A stretch of DNA of 64,000 bases from SZUA-430 sp040080835 (GCA_040080835.1 JBEBHP010000015.1:42966-106965), one strand, 5' to 3'. Positions 52,979 through 61,904 are shown, counted from the stretch's first letter. Program-made: numbers and translations. The notes: generated by a model from the letters alone, not told the origin.

Positions 52979-53656
52979 ATGCCCAAAATTGGATCAATCG
53001 TAGCAATTGCAGGGGTCTTACTACTGGCCGCCGTTGGTGCGTACCTCTACCCAATCGTTGTCGGGACAACCAATAACCCTGTTCAAGTGAGTGAATCGTC
53101 AAAGCTTCCTTTGGCAGCTGAAGGGCCATCGATAGAGCGTCAATTGGTGGATCAAATGTCTCAAATTGCCGGTAGCAATGGATATGTCGTGACGTTTTCT
53201 GATGCAGACGTAAAACGTTGGAGAATTCCAGAAGGACATCAGGTTGAGAGGTTCAGCATTAACAATGGTGATGCTGCATTTGTTCGCTTAACCAGTCGCG
53301 CTCCAATCTCCAAAGAAGGTTGGAAATTCGAGACCCAGGGGCTCAGCTGGCTCATTCCGAAGGATTTCAACGACAGAACAAACGGAGGCTCGGTTGAGAT
53401 TGGGATTGTTGCAAGACGATCAGGAACCAATTCCAGTGGAGGAATGTCCCTGCTGTATGCCACGCGCGGGTATGGCAACAGCGGGTGGAAGACCTTTCCT
53501 TTGAGTTCCAAATTTCAGCTAAAAAAATTCACTTATGATTTTCCTCGCGTGGAGGGCGTCAACCTCATTGAACCAATATTGGTGATCACTGCTGACTTTG
53601 CAGGCACAGGGAAGTCAATCGAGATTCTTGGAGTGTATGTGAAGCCCGTTGAATGA
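52979..53656 (+). CDS. Hypothetical single-pass membrane protein
   Basis: A 225-residue protein I do not recognise. Seen: an N-terminal membrane helix (IGSIVAIAGVLLLAAVGAYLYPIVV, residues 4-28), then a periplasmic domain with beta-rich pattern (GDAAFVRLTSRAPISKEGWKFETQGLSWLIPKDF, SVEIGIVARRSGTNSSGGMSLLYATRGYGNSGWKTFPLS, EPILVITADFAGTGKSIEILGVYV) that could be a jelly-roll carbohydrate-binding fold. Codon use is AT-richer than the rfb genes. It converges with the sulfotransferase-like gene, 11 bases away. A role in surface glycan handling is only suggested by location. Confidence 0.6.
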   Translation: MPKIGSIVAIAGVLLLAAVGAYLYPIVVGTTNNPVQVSESSKLPLAAEGPSIERQLVDQMSQIAGSNGYVVTFSDADVKRWRIPEGHQVERFSINNGDAAFVRLTSRAPISKEGWKFETQGLSWLIPKDFNDRTNGGSVEIGIVARRSGTNSSGGMSLLYATRGYGNSGWKTFPLSSKFQLKKFTYDFPRVEGVNLIEPILVITADFAGTGKSIEILGVYVKPVE

Positions 53657-53667
53657 ACCTACTCTCG

Positions 53668-54681
53668 TCAGTCTGAAGCATTCTGAAGCAGGATCGACGC
53701 CATTCTGGCGGCATCTTCGAAAGTAAGGTCTGGCGCGGAAGCCACATCTTGATACATTGAAAAATCGTCGGAAAACAGCCGCGCCTGACCAGGAAAATAT
53801 TTCTTTCTCACTACCTCATTTGACTCTCGAAATTGAGAATAAAACCATAGAGCCTTGTCTTTAGAGACGATGGGGCCAGACCCAGCGTAGTGTTCCTCGA
53901 TCGCACGGATAATGTTCATGCGAAGCGGGTTTGCAGTGCCATTGACGACCAGTGGGATATGTCGGTTCATTTCAGCCAGAAATCGCAATGCGATTGGCCT
54001 CAATGACTCATTGGACTGCTTCGAACGCTGCAGCCACGAAAAATCGGTGAGCCCGATAACGCTGCAAAAATCTAAGACGGCATCCCCATCTTTGAGCAAC
54101 TCTTTCTCAAAAAGCCGGACACATACATTTTCTTCACCGAAGACCATCGAATAATTCGACAACACCTTATCGTAGCTGAAGTAATACTCGAGCTGCTCAT
54201 CAACCTTTTTGAATACATCGGGCAACTCTTGGAGACCGCTCTTCAAGCCGGTTGAATACTGGCTGACCGATACGCGATCTTGACGCCTCAGATAGGCAAC
54301 CACTTTGATGGTCCCGCAGTGAGGCGCCAAAAGCTCGCGCACTCGTTGAATTGCACCTATCGTTCGAACTTCGCTGTGGAGGTGCTCGTTCGAAAGCACA
54401 AGCGTCCCGCTCTTTCCAGAGAGCTCGGCTGACAGCCTCTCTCTAAGATACGGCCTAAAAGCCTCGGCACCACGCCTGCCCCTGACTATTCGATGGGCGT
54501 CATTAATCCTGTCTTCCTCGGCTGCATATACAAAAAGCGCAGTGTTGTTGGGCGCCTCCAATGAGGTTGGATGGAAATAGCCTTTCAGTTCAAGTTCGGA
54601 CCGGTTGACGTGAAGAAACTTCTGGATTGAGGTGGTTCCTGTCTTTTCCAGTCCGATGTGTAAGTAGCACTTGTCAAACAT
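53668..54681 (-). CDS. Sulfotransferase-like protein
   Basis: A 337-residue protein. Seen: YLHIGLEKTGTTSIQKFLHVN at the N-terminus, the 5'-phosphosulfate-binding loop of PAPS-dependent sulfotransferases, and IKVVAYLRRQDRVSVSQYSTGLKSG, matching the 3'-phosphate-binding region (R...S). The rest is helical. Predicted to move a sulfate group from PAPS to a glycan or other surface acceptor; no PAPS-synthesis genes are nearby. Start at ATG 54681 has GGAG 6 bases upstream; the frame is open 26 codons further. Lies in the AT-richer polysaccharide block. Confidence 0.75.
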   Translation of the reverse strand: MFDKCYLHIGLEKTGTTSIQKFLHVNRSELELKGYFHPTSLEAPNNTALFVYAAEEDRINDAHRIVRGRRGAEAFRPYLRERLSAELSGKSGTLVLSNEHLHSEVRTIGAIQRVRELLAPHCGTIKVVAYLRRQDRVSVSQYSTGLKSGLQELPDVFKKVDEQLEYYFSYDKVLSNYSMVFGEENVCVRLFEKELLKDGDAVLDFCSVIGLTDFSWLQRSKQSNESLRPIALRFLAEMNRHIPLVVNGTANPLRMNIIRAIEEHYAGSGPIVSKDKALWFYSQFRESNEVVRKKYFPGQARLFSDDFSMYQDVASAPDLTFEDAARMASILLQNASD

Positions 54682-54841
54682 GACATCTCCAACCGAAAAA
54701 AGCGATTGAATGGAAATCTGCACTGAGTGAGATTGTATATGTTGCTTCTCTTCGGACAAAATCTCATTTTGCTGCGATTAGAAAGCAGTTTTCTTGCGTC
54801 GGCTAAGTGGTTGAACTCGCAAACATCGAGGTGTCGCACAA

Positions 54842-57283
54842 ATGTGGACCAAAAAAGTCAGCGCTCCTCAAGTCAGGCCCCCACAAGTAGTTCGCGGCTA
54901 TTTGGACGGAATTGTGGGGCGGCGCGCGGTCGGTTGGCTGCTCGAAGGCTCAGACATCAGTCAGATACCGGTCGTCGAAGTAATTATCAATGGTCTCGTC
55001 GTTGCAGAGGGCACGGCAAGTCACTTTCGCCAAGACCTGCTCGATGCGGGAATCGGATTGGGGCACCATGGTTTCGACATTTTGCTTCCTAACAGCCTGT
55101 TTGACGGCCACCCCCGACAGGTGTTTGCCCGCTCCAAGAAGCAGGGCCATGTCCTCCAAGGTTCTCCAAAAACCCTGAACTCACCTCTCGCCACGGCCGC
55201 TGACGCGATGAAGCTTCAGCAAAGCGTCGTCGAAAGCCTTTCTGTACTTGAAACACGCATTTCCGTTCTGGAGCAGAACTCTCAAAGGCAGACAGAGTTG
55301 CTCACGGAAATACTCTCCAGACTGCCTGGCGTCAGCAACGCACCGATCCCCGTGCAAGCGCCAACTGATAGGGGAGCGCAGTTCGACAATTGCGTTCAGC
55401 ACAAGTTCGACGCCGGCGACATCATCATCTTCTCCATTATCGACTGGAATTTTCGCATACAACGCCCTCAGCATCTCGCCAGCCGATTGGCACAGCAAGG
55501 TTATCGTGTCATCTATGTAAGCGTTACGCTTGGAAACCTACCCAACAGCTGGAACAGTCGATTTGAGATCTACGCATCGCTAGCTCCAGGGGTGTTCGAA
55601 GCGCGACTCAAGGTGGCTGGCGCACCTCCATCAGTTTACTCTGGGTTTTCGGAACCTAAGAACCTCAAGGAGGCAATTTTGGCTGTCGACGACTTGGTCA
55701 AGACGCTTGACCTTCGAAGACCGCACGTCATTTTGCAGTACCCCAGTTGGTTCCCCGTTGCACAATCAATACCAGGCGCGCACTTGGTCTATGATTGCTT
55801 GGACCACATTGCTGGGTTTTCTAATGTAAGCCCCGAAATTGCTCGGCTTGAACGCGACCTGATAAAGCGTGCAGACACTGTGGTCACTTCATCGGCATAT
55901 CTTCTTGATCTTGTCGAAAGGGAGCGACCGGCCAGTATCGTTCGAAATGGTTGCGAGTATGAGAGATTTAGCACGTCTCCAAGCGAGCTTTTGATTACTA
56001 GCACCAAGCCAGTGGTTGGCTACTATGGCGCAATTGCTGAATGGTTTGACGTAGAGTTAGTGGAACAACTTGCAATTCGACATCCTGAGTGGGATTTCGT
56101 GCTCGTGGGCGCGACAGCGGGGTCCGACGTGGAAAGCCTGAAACTGTTGTCCAACGTCAAACTCACAGGTGAGGTTCCATACAGTGATCTCACAAAGTAC
56201 CTATACGCATTCCAAGTTTGTATGATCCCGTTCAAACTCGTTGAACTGATCAAGGCAACTAACCCAGTAAAGCTGTACGAGTATCTAGCTGCTGGTAAGC
56301 CGGTGGTTTGCTCAGATCTGCCGGAGGTTCGTTTAGTACCTCAAGACTTGGTCTATACTTGCACCGACGCTTCCGAATTTGAGACGGCGATTGCTGCTGC
56401 ACTGTCCGAAAGCGACCAAGGGCAGATTCAAAGGCGCAAAGAATGGGCATCCGAAAACTCATGGGACTCTAGAGCTCTCGCCTACACCAATATTCTAAAC
56501 TCGACCCCGAGGGTCAGCGTAATTGTGTTGACGTACAATGGACTAACTTTCAATCAGGCGTGCTTGTACAGCCTCAAGAACTTCTCAGATTACCCCAACC
56601 TCGAAATCATTTGCGTCGACAACGCTTCGAGCGATGGAACCGTTGATTACTTGAAAGAGTGGGCCGTCGAAAATCCGCAGCATAGAGTAATTCTCAATTC
56701 TGAGAACTTGGGTTTTGCGGGAGGCAACAACGTTGGAATTGAGGCCGCAACGGGTGAAGTCATTGTCCTGCTCAACAACGACACCTTTGTCACACGCGGC
56801 TGGATACAAGATCTTGTTCGTCCGCTACTAACGGACAAGAGCATCGGATTGGCTGGACCCGTTACAAACATGATTGGTGGGGTACAAAAGGTATCACTGC
56901 ACTACAGCAACATGTCTGAAATGGCCGAAAGATCGCGTGATTTTACGATGCTTAGAAAGGGCGAACTGTACAGCACAGACGCGGTGGCCTTCTTTTGCGT
57001 TGCGATGACGCGGGATGTTGTGAAGAAGGTTGGCCTTTTGGATACCCAATTCGGAATGGGCTTCTTTGAAGACGACGACTATTGTAGGCGTGTGTCAGAG
57101 GCTGGATTCAGAATTGTTTGTGTTGACGGTGTATTCGTTCATCACCATCTGTCCGCCTCGTTCAACGAACTGGAACATGGAAAGAAGGGAGCGCTTTTCA
57201 AGAAGAATAAGGCGCTTTTCGAAGCCAAGTGGGGGAAATGGTCGCCGCATGCTTATCGAGACGAGCCTGGATTTGGAGAGTAG
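54842..57283 (+). CDS. Multidomain glycosyltransferase (GT-B plus GT2)
   Basis: An 813-residue fusion. Seen in order: residues about 15-105, the accessory domain found in O-antigen glycosyltransferases (VVRGYLDGIVGRRAVGWLLEGSD ... FRQDLLDAGIGLGHHGFDILLP); 125-160, a short coiled coil (QQSVVESLSVLETRISVLEQNSQ); 190-555, a GT-B module (IIIFSIIDWNFRIQRPQHLASRLAQQGYRVIYVS ... VVGYYGAIAEWFDVEL ... VKLYEYLAAGKPVVCSDL); 560-800, a GT2 module (VSVIVLTYNGLTFNQACLYSLKNF, CVDNASSDGT, LNNDTFVTRGW, MGFFEDDDYCRRVSEAGF). Two catalytic modules suggest it adds two successive sugars. Very likely surface-polysaccharide assembly. The start lacks a strong ribosome-binding site. Confidence 0.85.
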   Translation: MWTKKVSAPQVRPPQVVRGYLDGIVGRRAVGWLLEGSDISQIPVVEVIINGLVVAEGTASHFRQDLLDAGIGLGHHGFDILLPNSLFDGHPRQVFARSKKQGHVLQGSPKTLNSPLATAADAMKLQQSVVESLSVLETRISVLEQNSQRQTELLTEILSRLPGVSNAPIPVQAPTDRGAQFDNCVQHKFDAGDIIIFSIIDWNFRIQRPQHLASRLAQQGYRVIYVSVTLGNLPNSWNSRFEIYASLAPGVFEARLKVAGAPPSVYSGFSEPKNLKEAILAVDDLVKTLDLRRPHVILQYPSWFPVAQSIPGAHLVYDCLDHIAGFSNVSPEIARLERDLIKRADTVVTSSAYLLDLVERERPASIVRNGCEYERFSTSPSELLITSTKPVVGYYGAIAEWFDVELVEQLAIRHPEWDFVLVGATAGSDVESLKLLSNVKLTGEVPYSDLTKYLYAFQVCMIPFKLVELIKATNPVKLYEYLAAGKPVVCSDLPEVRLVPQDLVYTCTDASEFETAIAAALSESDQGQIQRRKEWASENSWDSRALAYTNILNSTPRVSVIVLTYNGLTFNQACLYSLKNFSDYPNLEIICVDNASSDGTVDYLKEWAVENPQHRVILNSENLGFAGGNNVGIEAATGEVIVLLNNDTFVTRGWIQDLVRPLLTDKSIGLAGPVTNMIGGVQKVSLHYSNMSEMAERSRDFTMLRKGELYSTDAVAFFCVAMTRDVVKKVGLLDTQFGMGFFEDDDYCRRVSEAGFRIVCVDGVFVHHHLSASFNELEHGKKGALFKKNKALFEAKWGKWSPHAYRDEPGFGE

Positions 57284-57299
57284 AAGAGGCCGCTGCAGC

Positions 57300-58196
57300 C
57301 TAGATCGGCTTTGACGCTATAATTGGCAGGCTCCACTGGTCTTTGAAAACTATGCCGAAGTTCAGATCGCTTTCAGAGACCACCCTGACGTCAACAAACC
57401 CGGAACTTTTCAAATGTGCAAGCAATCCACTTCTGCAGAATACGCGGAGCTCAAGGGTCTCCCCGTCTCCACCATGGAAGATTAGTCCGCTGCGAATGCC
57501 GAAGTGACCATCTACCTTTCTACCAACGACGACCCATTTTCCTTCGTGCATCACAACTTCAAAATCATCGAATTCTTCGAAGTGCTCAACGGTTTTGTCT
57601 GCGTTCGTGAACGGTACAGTCAAAATGAGCTTGCCCCCCGGCTTCAGGATCGAGAATGCACCCTCAAAGGCTCGGGCGACAGGCGATTTGACGTGTTCAA
57701 ACACGTCAGAAGAAACCACAAAATCACACGCCCCATGGAACGACTTGGGCGATGAAATGTCTAAGTAGGGCGCTTTGTGGAAGAAGGTGTTAGTGTATCC
57801 CAATTTGGTTTCGAGTAGCTTGCTGTAGCCTGCCCAATCACTCAATCCAACTCCAACAATACCCTTGTCAATTGGCGCGTCTTGCAAAACCAGCCGACGA
57901 CGGAAGACGTGGTCGCAAACCAACTGAACAACAGCACGTGTTCGCACACTGGACAAGCACCTGATGCAAGTCGCTCTCTCACGCGTCAGGTTCGCCAACA
58001 AGGCGGAGTTCTGCATGCCGCAAATGTTGCAAGTGAATTTGATGACCTCAACTGACACGGCTGGCGTTTGCCTTTGAATTGGGGAAGTATGTTCCTGCAG
58101 GCTATTCTGGAATGCGGATAGGGAATGTATGTCGGTTAGCGGCTCAACTTCAATGCGTATCCTCTTGGTGGCAGGAACTCGCCCAGAGCTGATCAA
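57300..58196 (-). CDS. Zn-ribbon SAM-dependent methyltransferase
   Basis: Up to 298 residues. Seen: an N-terminal zinc-ribbon-like pair CNICGMQNSALLANLTRERATCIRC, then a class I methyltransferase-like region (GIVGVGLSDWAGYSKLLETK, CDFVVSSDVFEHVKSPVARAFEGAFSILKPGGKLILTVPFTN) with motifs typical of glycan- or lipid-linked methyltransferases in O-antigen clusters. The ORF's first codon at 58196 would overlap the divergent wecB gene; a GTG at 58058 (252 residues) just before the zinc ribbon avoids this and may be the true start. Convergent with the multidomain glycosyltransferase. Confidence 0.75.
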   Translation of the reverse strand: MISSGRVPATKRIRIEVEPLTDIHSLSAFQNSLQEHTSPIQRQTPAVSVEVIKFTCNICGMQNSALLANLTRERATCIRCLSSVRTRAVVQLVCDHVFRRRLVLQDAPIDKGIVGVGLSDWAGYSKLLETKLGYTNTFFHKAPYLDISSPKSFHGACDFVVSSDVFEHVKSPVARAFEGAFSILKPGGKLILTVPFTNADKTVEHFEEFDDFEVVMHEGKWVVVGRKVDGHFGIRSGLIFHGGDGETLELRVFCRSGLLAHLKSSGFVDVRVVSESDLNFGIVFKDQWSLPIIASKPI

Positions 58197-59268
58197 GATG
58201 GCTCCTTTGGTACTTTGCAGTGACAGCTCAGAAGGACTAAAGCGTCAGCTTTGTCTGTCAGGGCAGCACCGTGAGATGGCCAGACAAGTTTTGGACCATT
58301 TTGGAATAGAACCCGACTTTGACTTGCAGGTGATGAAGGGGGCTCAAGGGCTTCCGTATCTGACAAGCGCCATTCTAAGCGGGATGGATCGAGTTCTTGA
58401 TCAGTTCACACCGGACTGGGTGGTCGTTCAGGGGGACACTACGACAACGTTTGCTGCTGCATTGGCGGCGTTCTACCGACGTGTAAAGGTGGCTCATGTT
58501 GAAGCCGGATTGAGGACAGGCAATATTCGCTCACCTTGGCCAGAAGAGTTGAACCGGCGTATGACATCACAGGTCGCCGATTTACACTTTGCACCCACCG
58601 AGAAAGCGAGATCGAATCTGCTGGCCGAAGGTGTGCCAGTGCAGAAGGTCTTCATGATAGGCAACACTGTGATTGACGCGCTCCTTTGGACTCGGAAGCG
58701 GCAGATGAGCAATGCTCATTTTGAGCAGGCAATGCGCAAAAAGTTTGCCCAATTTTCTAGCTCCAAGCGCGTGATTCTGGTTACTGGTCACAGGAGAGAG
58801 AACTTTGACGGTGGCCTCGAGAGCGTCTTTCTTGCCCTAGGGGAGCTTGCGGAGAGAGGCGACGTACAAATCGTCTTTCCAGTTCACTTGAACCCAATTG
58901 TGCAACAGGCCGCCCACAAAGCACTGGGAAACAGAACAAATGTTCATCTGATTCCTCCGCAACCCTATGAGGAATTTGTATGGCTCATGGCTGGCAGCTA
59001 TCTGATCATCACGGATTCCGGCGGTATTCAGGAGGAAGCGCCGTCGCTTGGCAAGCCAGTGCTAGTTACGAGGGATACTACCGAACGTCCAGAAGCAATC
59101 GAAGCAGGAAATGCCGTCTTAGTGGGAACGGATCGAACTAAGATTTTAGAGCAAGCAAGTTTGCTTTTGGACAATGTCGCCGTGTATTCAGAGCGCGCGT
59201 CCAAAACAAATCCGTATGGCGACGGCACCTCGGCAATGCGAATTCTCGACACACTCCGACATTATTAA
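58129..59268 (+). CDS. wecB: UDP-N-acetylglucosamine 2-epimerase
   Basis: A 379-residue non-hydrolysing epimerase making UDP-ManNAc. Seen: ILLVAGTRPELIKMAPLVL, VVQGDTTTTFAAALAAFYRRVKVAHVEAGLRTGNIRSPWPEE, VILVTGHRRENFDGGL and LIITDSGGIQEEAPSLGKPVLVTRDTTERPEAIEAGNAVLVG. All active-site blocks are intact. Supplies ManNAc for enterobacterial-common-antigen-like or capsule glycans; wecC is not seen. Start may be ATG 58153 (MRILLVAGTRPE), the usual family beginning. Belongs to the AT-richer block. Confidence 0.92.
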   Translation: MSVSGSTSMRILLVAGTRPELIKMAPLVLCSDSSEGLKRQLCLSGQHREMARQVLDHFGIEPDFDLQVMKGAQGLPYLTSAILSGMDRVLDQFTPDWVVVQGDTTTTFAAALAAFYRRVKVAHVEAGLRTGNIRSPWPEELNRRMTSQVADLHFAPTEKARSNLLAEGVPVQKVFMIGNTVIDALLWTRKRQMSNAHFEQAMRKKFAQFSSSKRVILVTGHRRENFDGGLESVFLALGELAERGDVQIVFPVHLNPIVQQAAHKALGNRTNVHLIPPQPYEEFVWLMAGSYLIITDSGGIQEEAPSLGKPVLVTRDTTERPEAIEAGNAVLVGTDRTKILEQASLLLDNVAVYSERASKTNPYGDGTSAMRILDTLRHY

Positions 59269-59304
59269 ATTTTTGAGTCTGTTCGGCATGAGCGGATCGG
59301 CTTG

Positions 59305-59937
59305 TTACGACGGCCTTTCTGCGTTTGACCGTCCCCATTCCTCGCGCGTCATCTCCCAGTAATGCGAACGGCGCGTTGTGCCGTCGGGCCTTATGCCGTC
59401 GCGCTCACCCATGCGGCGGAAGCCCATCCGGTCGATCAGCCTGATCGAACGCACATTGTCGAGCGCCGCAGTCAGGCAGATCATGCGCACGCCCAGCTTT
59501 TCGAAGATCCAGCCAATCGTCCAGGTCGCGCCCTGCCCGCCGCCGCCAGTGCCCTGCAGCCCCGCACGCAGTGCGCCCGCCAACTCTGCCGCCGCATGCT
59601 GCGGCCATACCGTGATCTTCGAGTACCCCATCACCTGGCCGTCCGGCGCCACCGTCAGCACCAGCAGCCCTTCGCCACGCCCGCTCTCCTCGCGCGAGGT
59701 GCGGATCCAGTCCCTTATATTCGCATGCGTCAGCGGCCGCGGCAGGTCGTAGATCGCCTCTGACACCGCCGGGTCCTGCAACAGGTCGAGCAGCGCGTCC
59801 GTGTGGGTCTCATCGGCCAGCACGCGAAACGGGCCCAGCGTGTCGACGCGCGCAGACCTCACCGCTTCGCGGATCGCCGCTTCCTCGGGCCCGGTCGCCG
59901 TGATTGCTGTTTTGGGTGGCGCGCTCATCACGCGCAT
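59305..59937 (-). CDS. GNAT-family N-acetyltransferase
   Basis: A 210-residue RimJ/RimL-like acetyltransferase. Seen: VLADETHTDALLDLLQDPAVSEAIYDLPRPLTHANIRDWIRTSREE (typical RimJ/L opening with the P..PxT block), LVLTVAPDGQVMGYSKITVWPQ, a glycine-rich stretch RAGLQGTGGGGQGATWTIGWIFEKLG, and CLTAALDNVRSIRLIDRMGFRRMGERDG. Acceptor unknown. Convergent with wecB, and back in normal high-GC composition. Confidence 0.85.
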   Translation of the reverse strand: MRVMSAPPKTAITATGPEEAAIREAVRSARVDTLGPFRVLADETHTDALLDLLQDPAVSEAIYDLPRPLTHANIRDWIRTSREESGRGEGLLVLTVAPDGQVMGYSKITVWPQHAAAELAGALRAGLQGTGGGGQGATWTIGWIFEKLGVRMICLTAALDNVRSIRLIDRMGFRRMGERDGIRPDGTTRRSHYWEMTREEWGRSNAERPS

Positions 59938-60012
59938 CTTGCTGCGACAGGTGGCTTCGCGTCAATTCTCGCCGCTGCCTGTTGTCGGAACCGTCGACCT
60001 GCCTGCGCATGA

Positions 60013-60039
60013 AAAAGGGCCCGGATTGCTCCGGGCCCG
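60013..60039 (-). terminator. Rho-independent terminator of acidic repeat protein gene
   Basis: On the minus strand, GGGCCCGGA-GCAA-TCCGGGCCC followed by TTTTT, of the same design as the terminator at 14658-14685. Confidence 0.9.
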
Positions 60040-60067
60040 AAGTGTTTGCCGCCATAGGGCGTCCGGA

Positions 60068-60646
60068 CTAGCCGTGACCGCCGGAGCCGCTGTTGTCATC
60101 ATCGCCGCCGCCGCCCGAGCCGCCATTGTCGTCATCCGTGTCGGGCGCGTCGTCTCCGCCGCTGTGGTCGTCTTCGTCCGTGTCGGGGGCATCGTCGCCG
60201 CCGCTGTGGTCGTCTTCGTCCGTATCAGGGGCGTCGTCGCCACCGGTGTGGTCATCCTCGTCCGAGTCGTCGAGATCGCCCGGGCTGTCATTGCCGCTGT
60301 CGTTGGTTTCTGCGCTGTCGTCATCGTCGCCAGAGTCATTGTCGCCGGAGTCATCGTCGGCTGAATCACCGCTCGAGCCGCTGCCCGAGTTCGAGTGGTC
60401 CTCATCGGCATCGTCGTCATCATCGGTCGACGAACCGCTGTTGTCCGCGTGGCTTTCGCTGCGGCCCGAATTGGCTGACGGGCCCTTGTTCGATGCATCG
60501 GTGCAGTCGTCAGACGTCGACGTCGCACTTGCCGCGCAGTCGCCCGAAGAGCTTGCGCGGGCCGGGGCTGTCGCCATCGACGTCAGCGCCGCCAGCGAGA
60601 GTGCCAGCGTCGATGCGCCAGCCAAAAGAAGGGATGTCTTTGTCAT
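60068..60646 (-). CDS. Acidic, Asp/Ser-rich secreted repeat protein
   Basis: A 192-residue secreted protein. Seen: signal peptide MTKTSLLLAGASTLALSLAA... ending ATAPARA (cleavage near residue 31), two Cys (37 and 48) that may pair, then a very acidic low-complexity chain of Asp, Ser, Gly and Asn, including three 14-residue tandem repeats DDHSGGDDAPDTDE at 131-172 (DNA 60131-60256). No domain is recognised. Composition suggests an intrinsically disordered calcium- or cation-binding surface or periplasmic protein. The antisense Val- and Ser-rich ORFs are codon shadows. Terminator at 60013-60039. Confidence 0.78.
   Translation of the reverse strand: MTKTSLLLAGASTLALSLAALTSMATAPARASSSGDCAASATSTSDDCTDASNKGPSANSGRSESHADNSGSSTDDDDDADEDHSNSGSGSSGDSADDDSGDNDSGDDDDSAETNDSGNDSPGDLDDSDEDDHTGGDDAPDTDEDDHSGGDDAPDTDEDDHSGGDDAPDTDDDNGGSGGGGDDDNSGSGGHG
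60131..60256. repeat. 42-bp coding tandem repeat, three copies
   Basis: DNA encoding residues 131-172 of the acidic protein. Each 42-bp unit reads DDHSGGDDAPDTDE, with small variation in the first (DDHTGG) and the last (TDD). Suitable for length change by slippage. Confidence 0.8.
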
Positions 60647-61177
60647 GCCTGTGTCATGCTCCGAAGGATTGATTCACTGTGCGCAACGCCTGTCACCGCA
60701 TTTGTCCGCGCCTGACTTCGTGATTAGATCAGCCGCCGCTCGCCTGTAAAGCGTGCCGCTGGTCAACGGGCGGCCGTAAAAGAGTCTGCTGTGTGCCCAA
60801 AAACTCACGGTAGCAGGACTTGTGAATATAATCAGACCGGGCATCGCCGGTGGCGGCTCTACTCCATGGTGAACCCAGGAGCGCGCGCTGGCGGCGGAAA
60901 GTCAGGATTTTGCGCGAAAGAGTGCCATGCCGCTGCAGCGACGGCACATGATCGCGTGCACACGCTCGCTTCGCGCCCGCGCCTGGCCCGGCACCCCGCG
61001 CTGCTATTCCCGAAAAATTCAGCCAAAAATATTTTTTGGAAGGGAATAAAATCTGCGCCGTTTTGCGCTGGTTTTCAGCAATTTTCGGTCTTTCCGACCG
61101 CCTGAACCCCAGAGCCCAAACGGAAACGGCGCCGGCGCGATGTGCGCCAGCGCCGCTGGTGGAAACGTCAAGGCGTG
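60647..61177. other. Intergenic region
   Basis: About 530 bases between the start of the acidic-protein gene and the end of the glycine-zipper gene, both minus strand. Besides a GC hairpin at 61127-61155, I see only promoter-like sequence near 60660-60700. No gene supported. Confidence 0.5.
61127..61155 (-). terminator. GC hairpin downstream of glycine-zipper gene
   Basis: CGGCGCTGGCGC-ACATC-GCGCCGGCGCCG on the minus strand, about 23 bases after the stop at 61178. The T-run after it is weak (GTTTCCGTTT), so termination strength is uncertain. Confidence 0.5.
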
Positions 61178-61771
61178 CTACTGGCCGGAGACGATGCGCC
61201 AGGTGCCGTTTGGCTGCCTGCAGGCGACACCCGTCGCCATTTCCTGGCGGCCGTCGATGTAGACTGTCTGCGTAAACTCGCGGCATGGGCCTTCATAGCC
61301 GTCATAGCCGTCTTCGTATGTGTCACCCGCCGTCACGTAACCATGATTGTTGGTGTAGGGGTTGTTCCATTCGTAACGGTCTTCATCGTCGTCCGTGTCG
61401 TTGAACGAGTCATAATAGGCGTTGTTGTAGTAGTACGAGTCGTGGCGCTTGTCCTTGCATGCGTCCTTGGCGATCGAGTTGCCGACGATGCCGCCCAGGA
61501 TCACGCCGCCAATCGTTGCCGCCGTGTTGCCGCTGCCCTTGCCGAACTGGTGGCCAATGATGCCACCGACAAGGCCGCCGACGCCCGTCCCGACCGCTAT
61601 ATCGACATCGTCGCAACCGCGGCTGCTGCCGTTGTCATAGTCGTTGTTGTAGCCATTCTGGCCATTGTTCTGGCCGTAGTTGCCATAGACGTGTCCTGCG
61701 GACGCCGGTGCTATCGACGCCGTGCCCACGGCTGCAACCAAAAGTCCGAAATAGAGCGCTGATTTCAACAC
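61178..61771 (-). CDS. Glycine-zipper surface protein
   Basis: A 197-residue exported protein starting at GTG 61771 with GGGAGGA about 9 bases upstream. Seen: signal peptide VLKSALYFGLLVAAVGTASIAPASA, an Asn/Tyr/Gly-rich stretch (VYGNYGQNNGQNGYNNDYDNG), a two-helix glycine zipper VGTGVGGLVGGIIGHQFGKG ... TIGGVILGGIVGNSIAKDAC of the Rickettsia 17-kDa-antigen-like class, a Tyr/Asp/Asn-rich segment, and a C-terminal strand domain GPCREFTQTVYIDGRQEMATGVACRQPNGTWRIVS typical of these proteins. Outer-membrane or periplasmic; likely envelope integrity, exact role unknown. Confidence 0.78.
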   Translation of the reverse strand: MLKSALYFGLLVAAVGTASIAPASAGHVYGNYGQNNGQNGYNNDYDNGSSRGCDDVDIAVGTGVGGLVGGIIGHQFGKGSGNTAATIGGVILGGIVGNSIAKDACKDKRHDSYYYNNAYYDSFNDTDDDEDRYEWNNPYTNNHGYVTAGDTYEDGYDGYEGPCREFTQTVYIDGRQEMATGVACRQPNGTWRIVSGQ

Positions 61772-61904
61772 TGGCAAATCCTCCCAAGCATATGCGGGCC
61801 CATGCGCAGGCCAACCTTCAGTTCGCACTATAGGACGAATTTGTGGCGGAAACGAGGGGCTTCAGCGGTGACCCTCGTCACAGTCCACCCTGGCGCAAAC
61901 AAAC

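Noticed and set aside
59801..60749. Plus-strand Val-rich and Ser-rich ORFs of 187 and 218 residues
   Set aside because: Complement of the GNAT and Asp/Ser-repeat coding sequences; the low-complexity minus-strand protein has a signal peptide and terminator.
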